49,042 nt of DNA from Brasilonema sp. CT11 (GTDB lineage Bacteria; Cyanobacteriota; Cyanobacteriia; Cyanobacteriales; Nostocaceae), in assembly GCF_017982655.1 (NCBI RefSeq), contig NZ_JABXYX010000054.1, positions 1 through 49,042 of the forward strand, read 5' to 3'. The position numbers and the translations under genes are program-made. The notes under the pieces are model-generated. The model searched no databases. It worked only from the letters and a program-made list of their open reading frames with translations, and had not been told where the DNA came from. Below are positions 1-7,052 of this stretch, one piece after another. Positions within the stretch are counted from its first letter, which is position 1. Each line of letters opens with the position of its first letter.

Positions 1-31
1 TGGATTGTTATCAAATTATTTAGTTCAGCAA

Positions 32-1579
32 CTAAAACGTCCTGATGTTCCCATGTTTATCACCTAGTTGTTTGGCGTGCGGCGCAGCTACGCTGCGCCA
101 TTGCTTGTGACAGTTGCGTAAGTCCTGGTCTAGATTCTCATGGAAAAATTCAATGTTCTCACTTTGCAAAGCAGAATTTTTTTTGCGTAGCGCAATCAGT
201 TTTTTATAGTATTCAAATAAATCCCGATTATGGTCTTTTTCTAATAAAGACCATGCAATTTTTTTTGGCTGAGTGACACTTTCACTTTTACGTTTGTCTT
301 CTCCAAATTCTTCTCCCATCCACAGCATCGGTACACCCATTGCTGTTAGCAATAGCGCTGCTGCTAACTTGGCTCGTCTAAATGCATCTTCGTCAAAAAT
401 ACCGCGATCACCCAATTCTCTCAAAATATGTTCCCGGTCATGACTCGCTAAGTAATTGACTACGTTTATACTAGCCTCATAACCCTGTTTTCTTGGATCT
501 AAAACCTCCTTGAGCTTTTGCGGTTCAAACATCTCACCGCAAATATGCGGAATCACAAAATAGCGAAAACTTTCATGCCAACAAGCATCTAACGGTCCTG
601 ATGGAGTCGTCACTTTACTGGTATCAGGAATATGTTCAGCAACGTTATAAAACTGTTTAGAAATCGCACTTTTTTTGGCTTGTTTACCCACCCAATCTAA
701 AAATTCATAGTTAGCTAATTGACGCACCGCATCAAAGCGAATTCCATCAATTTGATACTCCTGAACCCAAAACCGTATAATATCACCAACGTACTTCCAT
801 GCAGGCTTAATGTCTAACTTCTCGTCGTAATTGTCATAGTTCAACTCCGGACCCCAATAATTACCTGGATCTTCCGGATAATGCATATATTCGTAATACC
901 AATAATTCCTGTCTATCAGCATTAACGGACATTCTTCATCCGTGTGGTTAAAAATTCCATCAAGCAAAACGCGAATACCCCTCGCATGGCACTCGTCTAT
1001 AAATCGTTTTAAATCTTCTGTTGTGCCGTAGCTAGATTCTGTCGCGAAATAGTGACATACTTTGTATCCCCAATTATAATCACCAAAGTGTTCATTAACT
1101 GGCATTAGTTCAATAGCGTTAATTCCTAACTCATGCAGGTAATCTAATTTTTCAATAGCATCTACATACTTTCCGTGCTGATCAGAGTCAACTTCGCCTC
1201 CAGTAAAATCAGCTACATGCATTTCGTATATCACTAACTCATTATTGTTTGGTAATTTTATATTGTCGTGTTGCCAAACATAAGTATCAAGAATCTTCTT
1301 TCCATTTTTAATTCTTACTACACCGACTTTTAGTTTTTCATTAACCTCTGTTGCATAAGGATCAATAACATCTATCCATTGCTCTGGATTAAACTGTGGA
1401 CTCTTCGTTTGAATACGGAATTTATACTGATAAATATCATCTTCTAATTCTACTTGAGTACGAAAAAAGCCGTCATTTCCTTTTTCCATTGGTATTTCTT
1501 GCCACTCAGAAAAAGAACCAATTAAGGCGGCTTTTTGATTACGAGGAGCAAATAAAGAAAATTCAATACTAGTTGCCAT
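32..1579 (-). CDS. GH13 alpha-amylase-family glucan hydrolase, C-terminally truncated
   Basis: This 515-residue protein is a close paralog of the intact 552-residue enzyme at 7053-8711. An N-terminal immunoglobulin-like CBM48/E-set module (about residues 1-55) is followed by the GH13 barrel. The three catalytic acids are in DGIRFDAVRQ (nucleophile), YNVAEHIPD (acid/base) and LASHDREH. Similarity to the paralog stops at about residue 475, within HENLDQD. The last 35 or so residues are unrelated and are translated from a palindromic repeat element at about 62-126. The C-terminal beta domain (about 75 residues in the paralog) is therefore lost. Family members hydrolyse or transfer alpha-1,4-glucan, so glycogen or maltodextrin is the likely substrate. 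The catalytic acids remain, but folding without the C-terminal domain is doubtful. The start is the ATG that aligns with the paralog. Confidence 0.8.
   Translation of the reverse strand: MATSIEFSLFAPRNQKAALIGSFSEWQEIPMEKGNDGFFRTQVELEDDIYQYKFRIQTKSPQFNPEQWIDVIDPYATEVNEKLKVGVVRIKNGKKILDTYVWQHDNIKLPNNNELVIYEMHVADFTGGEVDSDQHGKYVDAIEKLDYLHELGINAIELMPVNEHFGDYNWGYKVCHYFATESSYGTTEDLKRFIDECHARGIRVLLDGIFNHTDEECPLMLIDRNYWYYEYMHYPEDPGNYWGPELNYDNYDEKLDIKPAWKYVGDIIRFWVQEYQIDGIRFDAVRQLANYEFLDWVGKQAKKSAISKQFYNVAEHIPDTSKVTTPSGPLDACWHESFRYFVIPHICGEMFEPQKLKEVLDPRKQGYEASINVVNYLASHDREHILRELGDRGIFDEDAFRRAKLAAALLLTAMGVPMLWMGEEFGEDKRKSESVTQPKKIAWSLLEKDHNRDLFEYYKKLIALRKKNSALQSENIEFFHENLDQDLRNCHKQWRSVAAPHAKQLGDKHGNIRTF
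62..126. repeat. palindromic repeat element that breaks the GH13 gene
   Basis: An 8-bp perfect inverted repeat with a 3-nt loop (GGCGCAGC at 81-88, GCTGCGCC at 92-99) is followed by TTGCGTAAGTCC at 114-125. Its complement GGACTTACGCAA is, from memory, a common intergenic repeat end in Nostocales. The homology between the two GH13 paralogs stops at this point, so the element is the likely cause of the truncation. Its other end is not evident and may lie beyond the window. Confidence 0.5.
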
Positions 1580-1779
1580 TTAAACTACTTAATCAGTGTA
1601 ATCAAGTCAAATCAAGAATATACAAATATATTTTCATCTCAAGATAAATCAATCTTCTTTCTTGAGTTCAATTTATTTTTCTAATAAATTATTTTCTCAA
1701 AGACCTAATAATTTTTTGGTAGTTATAATACACATTATACTTTTTGCCATTTGATGGAGAAAAAAGAATCAAAAGTCAC

Positions 1780-1813
1780 AAAAAAGTGGGAACTAGCATT
1801 CTCTAATTCCCAC
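1780..1813 (-). terminator. intrinsic terminator of the cyanophycinase-like gene
   Basis: Inverted repeat GTGGGAA (1786-1792) / TTCCCAC (1807-1813), followed on the minus strand by a run of six T. It lies about 40 nt downstream of the stop codon. Confidence 0.7.
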
Positions 1814-1851
1814 CTCTTTGTCAATGCATTTGGTGAAAATATAAGTATTTT

Positions 1852-2694
1852 TTAAGCAGCTGGTGCAGGGACAGTTGTTACAGTACGACTATCTAGGATA
1901 GGCTTACGGGTTTGAAAGTCAAATTTGTATCCATGTGGCAGAATATGAAGCTTTGCTCCGCAAACTGCTAAAGGTTCATCTTTCAAAATCTCGCCAACGT
2001 TGCTATGCACAACTTCTGAGTCATCAACAACTGTTACACAACCTTGCCCAACGACTTCAAACTGGTTATCGGTTACAACCATAGCGGTGTTCTCATCAAT
2101 ACCAAATCCCAAAACAGCAGGTTGCTGTACTAAAGCTGCAACCAAGCGTCCCAAGCGTCCGCGTTGTGAGAAATGTTGGTCTATCACCACTCCTGGAAGA
2201 AAAGCCAAACCAGGACCTAAGTCTACTATTTCCATTCGAGGATTTGTCTCGGAGTCGCCTTCCACAATCATCACATCTGGCATGACAGCGGCTCCTGCAC
2301 TTGTACCTCCAACAACTATACCTTCAGAGAAGCGCTGATGAATAGCTGCATCTACTTCGGTATCCTTAAGAATACTTGTGATACGGGCTTGGTCTCCTCC
2401 AGTAAAAAATATACCTGTAGCTTTATTTATCGCTGCTAACGCTGTAGATGAAGACCCATCTTCACGGGTTTCAGTGTCAAGTATACGAACATCCTCAGCA
2501 CCTAGCCGTTCAAACACTCTAATATAATTCTCTCCGACTTCTCTTGGCAGTTCTGTCGCGGCTGTCATGATCACAATTTTGGCTTTTGTACCCCCAGCGT
2601 AGCGAACAAACTCTCGAAGAATTTGGCAATCCCCCTCCTTATCTTCCGCCCCGCCAATAATGACTAGTTGGCGCCTAATGTCACTAGCTACCAT
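1852..2694 (-). CDS. cphB: cyanophycinase-family serine peptidase (peptidase S51)
   Basis: This 280-residue protein matches cyanophycinase, a cytoplasmic exopeptidase that cleaves cyanophycin (poly-Asp with Arg side chains) to beta-Asp-Arg dipeptides. Visible signatures are VIIGGAEDK near the N-terminus, FTGGDQ, the nucleophile elbow GGTSAGAAVM and the block VVIDQHFSQRGRLGRL. The start is set by a strong ribosome-binding site AGGAGG (minus strand, 2699-2704) ending 4 nt before the ATG at 2692-2694. A longer reading to 2760 exists but is not needed. An intrinsic terminator follows. It sits on the opposite strand to the cphA2-type synthase at 4170, about 1.5 kb away, so storage polymer synthesis and breakdown are linked locally. 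Cyanobacteria often have more than one cphB paralog, and this may not be the principal one. Confidence 0.88.
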   Translation of the reverse strand: MVASDIRRQLVIIGGAEDKEGDCQILREFVRYAGGTKAKIVIMTAATELPREVGENYIRVFERLGAEDVRILDTETREDGSSSTALAAINKATGIFFTGGDQARITSILKDTEVDAAIHQRFSEGIVVGGTSAGAAVMPDVMIVEGDSETNPRMEIVDLGPGLAFLPGVVIDQHFSQRGRLGRLVAALVQQPAVLGFGIDENTAMVVTDNQFEVVGQGCVTVVDDSEVVHSNVGEILKDEPLAVCGAKLHILPHGYKFDFQTRKPILDSRTVTTVPAPAA

Positions 2695-2698
2695 AGAG

Positions 2699-2704
2699 CC
2701 TCCT
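2699..2704 (-). promoter_or_regulatory. ribosome-binding site fixing the cphB start
   Basis: AGGAGG on the minus strand, 4 nt before the ATG at 2694. It supports the 280-residue form over the 302-residue one. Confidence 0.7.
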
Positions 2705-2896
2705 GATACAAGTGGTCTATTTATATAAAACATGATGATTTTAGTGTTAAAAACTACCATTTGGTAGAGAAAGATACAAAAAATTAATGCAGACTATAAT
2801 ATGCAAAGTAAATAATCACATGTCTCTCTGTAAAAAGAGTATGATTAGAGTAACAATAATGACTGTTATCTAATTCAAGTTCAAGTAAATAAATAA

Positions 2897-2947
2897 GGTC
2901 AAAAGTCAGAAACATTTAACCGTTATGACTTTTGACCCGTAAGAGGC
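2897..2947. repeat. 12-bp perfect inverted repeat between the RHH gene and cphB
   Basis: GGTCAAAAGTCA (2897-2908) and TGACTTTTGACC (2936-2947) can form a 12-bp stem with a 27-nt loop. It lies about 150 nt beyond the 3' end of the small RHH gene and 200 nt upstream of cphB. It has no T-run, so it is either a weak terminator or a repeat element. The rest of 2705-3095 is AT-rich with nothing recognisable. Confidence 0.45.
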
Positions 2948-3095
2948 TTGTATTAGCTTTTGTATAAATTTGAAAGGCAACTTTTTTGGCTCACCCCACG
3001 ACCATTGAAAATACCAAGACCGCTGATTTATGGCTAGCGCCGAACTACGCGAACAGCAAAAGCCGTGGGATAAGATAAACTATTTTACGTTGACT

Positions 3096-3248
3096 TTAAC
3101 CTAACGTAATGTTTTCTTTTTGCAAGTTACGTATAAGTTCTCTCAGTACATCAGTTTGCGTTCTGCCTAGTTTTTCGCAGTAATTGCGTAAGATTTCTTT
3201 CTCTAGATCATTAACCCGAAATGTAACAAAATTTGTTGGTTTTCCCAT
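3096..3248 (-). CDS. small ribbon-helix-helix (CopG/Arc-like) protein
   Basis: The 50-residue product begins with a short basic segment and a beta-strand (NFVTFRV). Two helices follow (DLEKEILRNYCEKLG and TQTDVLRELIRNLQKE), the layout of a ribbon-helix-helix DNA-binding fold. Such proteins bind operators as dimers and are often antitoxins or plasmid regulators. No toxin gene is visible beside it. The ATG at 3246-3248 is preferred; the only longer reading starts with GTG at 3287. No clear ribosome-binding site is seen. Its position between cphB and cphA2 permits, but does not show, a regulatory role. The fold call rests on pattern only. Confidence 0.55.
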   Translation of the reverse strand: MGKPTNFVTFRVNDLEKEILRNYCEKLGRTQTDVLRELIRNLQKENITLG

Positions 3249-3554
3249 AGCACTGACAGTAATATATGGCCCATAGAAATATAGCACAGGTAGCAGAACT
3301 GCGCTTTACGTGACAAAACGAGTCTGTGGAATCCACATATCTTTATGGTGAGAACACCAAGAATACTTTGGAAAAGTCCATAACTAGCTGTATTAAATAC
3401 AGGTGCAAGCCCCTCAGATTTTGAGCGTGCCTCCTTGTAAAATCAGGATGGTTGTAAAAATCAAAACACCTCCCGATTTCAATAATGTTCCGGAGGTCTA
3501 TCTGACTGAGTGCCGTATACTATTCATGGTGAGTTGTGGTGTTCTTGTTTAACG
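3249..3554. other. gene-free stretch with small hairpins
   Basis: No coding frame is convincing. The stretch contains a compact palindrome CTGTATTAAATACAG near 3390 and G/C-richer blocks around 3405-3435 and 3480-3500. It may hold remnants of a mobile element or a structured RNA, but I recognise neither. Confidence 0.3.
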
Positions 3555-3785
3555 TCAAATACTAAATTCTTCAGAATGTTGGTCACCCTGTTGTGTTTCA
3601 AACAGTAACTCGCATAAAAAAGAACGTGCCTCTTCTAAAGCGAAATGCCTGGGTTTACCTTGATATACAATTTGATACTCATTACCGTCTGGACCATCCC
3701 CATATCCAGAAATGAGTTTGTGTTGGAAAGCTTCCTCAGCAAGATGCTGAACCTCTTTTCTGAGAACAGCTTTTGCGTTAGTCAT
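3555..3785 (-). CDS. conserved hypothetical small protein
   Basis: The 76-residue soluble protein has an N-terminal helix (about residues 5-22), a central strand-like block (NEYQIVYQGKPRHFALEEA) and a helical, acidic C-terminus. It has no signal peptide, membrane segment or metal motif. A good ribosome-binding site (AAGGAGA, about 8 nt upstream) supports the ATG at 3785. I do not recognise a named family. It is transcribed divergently from cphA2, so the 384-nt gap between them holds both promoters. Function is unknown. Confidence 0.6.
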   Translation of the reverse strand: MTNAKAVLRKEVQHLAEEAFQHKLISGYGDGPDGNEYQIVYQGKPRHFALEEARSFLCELLFETQQGDQHSEEFSI

Positions 3786-3916
3786 ACTTGCCGTCTCCTT
3801 AGCGCTTCTTAGTGCTTACTATTTATAAATTAACTAGTGTCTAATTGCACCCTTCAAAGGTTATATGTTTAGGTACTAGTCAATAGCAATGGTTAAATGT
3901 TGATGCATCTGTTATT

Positions 3917-3945
3917 TTGACTATTGACTATTCACTTAGTATAAC
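3917..3945 (+). promoter_or_regulatory. sigma70-type promoter candidate for cphA2
   Basis: TTGACT (3917-3922), a 17-nt spacer, then TATAAC (3940-3945), near the vegetative consensus. Transcription would start near 3952 and leave a leader of about 218 nt before cphA2. No NtcA-type GTA-N8-TAC site was seen in 3786-4169. The rest of that gap shows nothing else recognisable. Confidence 0.5.
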
Positions 3946-4169
3946 AGCTCAACTATATCTTTAGATAGCTGAATGTTCTTGGTGATACTGAGTACAATAA
4001 GAAATATAAAAGTAGTTATTAATGCCAGTGTTAACCAGAAAGCACAGATGTAGCGTAGGCATTGACCTTCGCTTACAAAAGGGTATTAAACTCATAGACA
4101 GTAAATAAATCTGGGGAAACGCTAGTATTTATTCAGATTTCAGGGTGTTTAGTCAGAGGTAATAGTCTA

Positions 4170-6080
4170 ATGGTTCAAGACAAAATCACCAATACGGTTC
4201 GCATCAATGCCAGAAAAACTGATGCATTCGACATCTTCAAGTTCAAGCATTACATAGGACCAAATCCTTACTTGGACGCAGGCGCGTTGGTATTTGATTT
4301 TGCTATAACTGAGTTTACAAAACCTCTGCCAATTGAGGATTACGTCTCAATTATTAGCGCTCGCTACCCACAGCTGCGCGACGAAACATTTGATTCCTAT
4401 GCTCATCTGTTTGCCCGCACCGTGTCAGAAGTCGGAAAGCTAGATATGGGCTTGCACCTCAACCGTTGGGGTATCAAGCCATATGAAAGTTATGCGACAA
4501 TTAGCATACAATCGCTTCACGAGCGTACAACTAGAGGTGTACTTTACTTTGTATGGGATTGGTTTGAAGCCATAACTCAGCACAAAGACATTACTTTTGA
4601 AGAACAAGTTTCAACACTTCAAAGTAAATTCCGGCAATCTGTCTATGGTGGTCCTACAGTTTACGCTTTACTGCGTACAGCTGACACAAAAGGTATTCCC
4701 GCTTTTTATCTATGGGATGAAGGACTGACACAGTACGGATACGGTAAAAAACAGGTTCGCGGAATAGCAACGACATTTGACAGCGATAGCCATCTAGATT
4801 CCGACTTCACCACGCGCAAAGATGATTGCAAAGCGTTTCTAAAAACCTTGGGTTTTCCAGTGCCAAAAGGTGATATTGTGAATTCAGAAAAGCAGGCTCT
4901 TGCAGTAGCTAGAGAGATTGCCTACCCAGTAGCAGTCAAACCTGTGGCTGGTCACAAAGGAATTGGAGTCACAGCCGAAGTACGAGACGAGTATGAACTC
5001 AAATCTGCTTTTAGAAGGGCGCTTGAGGCAATTCCAGAAAACGAGCCGACCCGAGTTATTGTTGAAAAAAGCATTGTGGGGTCAGACTTCCGCTTGTTGT
5101 GTGTCAATGGCAGATTTGTTGCTGCTATTGAACGTCGTCCTGCATGGGTTGTGGGTGATGGGAAATCAACCATTCAACAGTTAATCCGAGACGAAAACCG
5201 AAAACCTGGGCGTTTGGATACACCCACCTCGCCGATGACGAAAATTCAGTGCGACGAAGCGATGGAACAGTATCTTGAACAACAGGGCTTGTCATTAGAC
5301 AGTGTCGTTGAGAAGGATCGAAACGTTTCTCTTCGCAAAGTTGCTAACCTCTCGGCTGGAGGTGTCAGCATTGACGCTACCCCCACTGTTCATCCTGACA
5401 ATATCATTTTGGCACAAGACATTGCCCAACACTTCCGCCTTGTTTGCCTGGGGATTGATGTTATTGCACCAAATCTTAGCGAATCTTGGAAGTCTAACGA
5501 CTTTTCTATCTTAGAAATCAACGCTGCGCCAGGAATTTTGATGCATCTCAAGCCTTCTACTGGTGAAAGCATTGATGTACCCTCACACATTCTCGAAACT
5601 TTTTATCAAGTGGGTACAGATGCCAGAATACCAATAGTCACGTTCAACAATATCTCAGTTCAGCAAATTCAAGAAACAATTGACCATATTCTTTTACAAC
5701 ATCCAGATTGGACAATAGGCGCTGTTTGTCGTGATGGTGTTTTCATAAATCGTTCAGCAAAAATTTTGAGTCCAGATTACAACACCAATATCCTTTCTTT
5801 GTTGCGTAATCCTAAGCTTGATATGCTTATTGCTGAATACAAAGAAGACGTTTTGGAAAATGAAGGAATGTTTTACTACGGGAGTAACATGGTAGTTTTA
5901 AACAATCCTACAGAAACTGAGATGACGCTAACGCGGGATGTTTTTGATGATTCAACTGTTGTAATTAAAAATGGAGACAACATTTCTATTAGGCGCAAGG
6001 GTTTGATAGAAGAGTATACTCTTGGTGTAGATGAACCTTTTACACGGGTTTATTTGAAGGAAATTGGAACAGTTTTGTAA
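4170..6080 (+). CDS. cphA2: CphA2-type cyanophycin synthetase (short form without Mur-ligase active site)
   Basis: The 636-residue protein follows cyanophycin synthetase through its N-terminal domain (about residues 1-200) and ATP-grasp domain (about 210-480). Visible ATP-grasp landmarks are PVAVKPVAGHKGIGV, the SAGGVSIDATP block and DFSILEINAAPG. Classical CphA1 is about 900 residues and has a Mur-ligase domain with a GTNGKTT P-loop. Here that domain is replaced by a 150-residue remnant without any P-loop. This matches CphA2, described in nitrogen-fixing cyanobacteria as re-polymerising beta-Asp-Arg dipeptides into cyanophycin with one ATP site. Assignment to CphA2 is by length and the missing P-loop; the substrate is inferred from the family. 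The enzyme would work with the nearby cyanophycinase, whose product is that dipeptide. Confidence 0.9.
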   Translation: MVQDKITNTVRINARKTDAFDIFKFKHYIGPNPYLDAGALVFDFAITEFTKPLPIEDYVSIISARYPQLRDETFDSYAHLFARTVSEVGKLDMGLHLNRWGIKPYESYATISIQSLHERTTRGVLYFVWDWFEAITQHKDITFEEQVSTLQSKFRQSVYGGPTVYALLRTADTKGIPAFYLWDEGLTQYGYGKKQVRGIATTFDSDSHLDSDFTTRKDDCKAFLKTLGFPVPKGDIVNSEKQALAVAREIAYPVAVKPVAGHKGIGVTAEVRDEYELKSAFRRALEAIPENEPTRVIVEKSIVGSDFRLLCVNGRFVAAIERRPAWVVGDGKSTIQQLIRDENRKPGRLDTPTSPMTKIQCDEAMEQYLEQQGLSLDSVVEKDRNVSLRKVANLSAGGVSIDATPTVHPDNIILAQDIAQHFRLVCLGIDVIAPNLSESWKSNDFSILEINAAPGILMHLKPSTGESIDVPSHILETFYQVGTDARIPIVTFNNISVQQIQETIDHILLQHPDWTIGAVCRDGVFINRSAKILSPDYNTNILSLLRNPKLDMLIAEYKEDVLENEGMFYYGSNMVVLNNPTETEMTLTRDVFDDSTVVIKNGDNISIRRKGLIEEYTLGVDEPFTRVYLKEIGTVL

Positions 6081-6108
6081 GTTGATGTAAACAAGAACGG
6101 TAATCTCT

Positions 6109-6216
6109 GTAGAGACGTTGCATGTGAGTCCAGCGCTGCGGGAGGGTTTCCCACAGCAGGCGACTGGCGTTAGCGAAGCGGAACCGAAGGTTCTCCCCGA
6201 AGGGTAACGTCTCTAC
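6109..6216. repeat. 108-bp inverted-repeat element
   Basis: The element is bounded by perfect 11-bp inverted repeats GTAGAGACGTT (6109-6119) and AACGTCTCTAC (6206-6216). Its interior is GC-rich with further small hairpins. The internal 13-mer GGCGACTGGCGTT recurs inverted at about 45509-45521, so the two loci share a repeat family. Confidence 0.7.
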
Positions 6217-6232
6217 ATTATTCAGTGTATAA

Positions 6233-6304
6233 ACTACAAATTAGCAGGGTTAGAACAAGATAATGCCCGTCAAAAAGCGGCGAAACTACAAACAATCTTT
6301 TTAA
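6233..6304 (+). pseudogene. possible remnant of a Uma2-family endonuclease C-terminus
   Basis: A short open stretch reads LAGLEQDNARQKAAKLQ before a stop. It resembles the charged helical tail of cyanobacterial Uma2 (DUF820) proteins. There is no start codon and the stretch is only 23 codons long. The resemblance is weak and based on composition. Confidence 0.25.
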
Positions 6305-6350
6305 AATTCCACTCAATGTAAATGTGTTGTAAACTTCAGAGCGATTAAGT

Positions 6351-6944
6351 TTGAGATGTTTGTTTTGCAAAAATGTCGGATATTTCCTGACCAAGACGGC
6401 TGAAGGCGGACGATTTTTATCAGAAACTCAACCAATAGAACCCAGTTTCTACCTCAAAGAAGCATTGAGTGAAGGGCTACCACCGGCAATTGCGACAGGT
6501 TCAGAAAAAGCCCATTCCGAACTCATTATCAGTCCTATTCTCGTAGAAGTACGTAAGATTTTAGAACGAAAAGTCAGCTTTTTTTCTGGTGAAGATTTTA
6601 CTGTTGCCCGAGAGTTGGGATTAAGTGGGGTGTGCGATTTTTTAATCAGTCGTTCTTCTGAACAAATATTTATAGAAGCACCTGCAGTTATTGTTGTGGA
6701 AGCTAAAAAAGCCGACTTGAAACTAGGTTTGGGACAGTGTGCAGCAGAAATGATTGCAGCACAAAAATTTAATGAGGCTAATAATATCCCAATTCCTACA
6801 ATTTATGGCAGTGTTAGTAGCGGGACTGCATGGCGATTTCTCAAATTAGAAGGACAAATATTGAGTATTGATTTTAATGATTATCCTGTTTCACCAGTGG
6901 AAGTCATTTTGGGAATGTTGGTTTGGATGGTGCGAGAGGGGTAA
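6351..6944 (+). CDS. PD-(D/E)XK nuclease-like hypothetical protein, 5' end uncertain
   Basis: The frame encodes up to 197 residues. The core has the order LSGVCDFLIS, then VIVVEAKKADLKLGLGQC, which fits the Asp...Glu-x-Lys pattern of the PD-(D/E)XK nuclease superfamily. A Gln-containing helix follows and IPTIYGSVSSGTAWRFL comes later. Such proteins are common and uncharacterised in filamentous cyanobacteria. The only in-frame start is TTG at 6351, without a ribosome-binding site. The first 20 codons look out of frame, and a short alternative reading (starting at the ATG near 6357) suggests a frameshift or truncation. It may be a decaying gene. Confidence 0.55.
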   Translation: MRCLFCKNVGYFLTKTAEGGRFLSETQPIEPSFYLKEALSEGLPPAIATGSEKAHSELIISPILVEVRKILERKVSFFSGEDFTVARELGLSGVCDFLISRSSEQIFIEAPAVIVVEAKKADLKLGLGQCAAEMIAAQKFNEANNIPIPTIYGSVSSGTAWRFLKLEGQILSIDFNDYPVSPVEVILGMLVWMVREG

Positions 6945-6958
6945 TATAATATTGAGTT

Positions 6959-7007
6959 TAAAAAACAAAAGTAGCAATCCTAAATCACGAACAATTTAAG
7001 ATTGCTA
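6959..7007 (-). terminator. terminator of the intact GH13 gene
   Basis: Inverted repeat TAGCAATC (6972-6979) / GATTGCTA (7000-7007) with additional inner pairing. On the minus strand it is followed by a T-rich stretch (complement of 6959-6971). It lies between convergent genes. Confidence 0.6.
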
Positions 7008-7052
7008 TATTACCTTCAGCTAACAACTGATGACAGACAGCTAATAACTGAT

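Noticed and set aside
2000-2338. 112-codon plus-strand frame inside cphB
   Set aside because: It lies fully antisense to a recognised peptidase gene and its Pro/Ser/Thr-rich translation has no protein-like pattern.
3096-3785. RHH protein and 76-residue protein as a toxin-antitoxin pair
   Set aside because: They are about 300 nt apart and the second protein has no toxin features.
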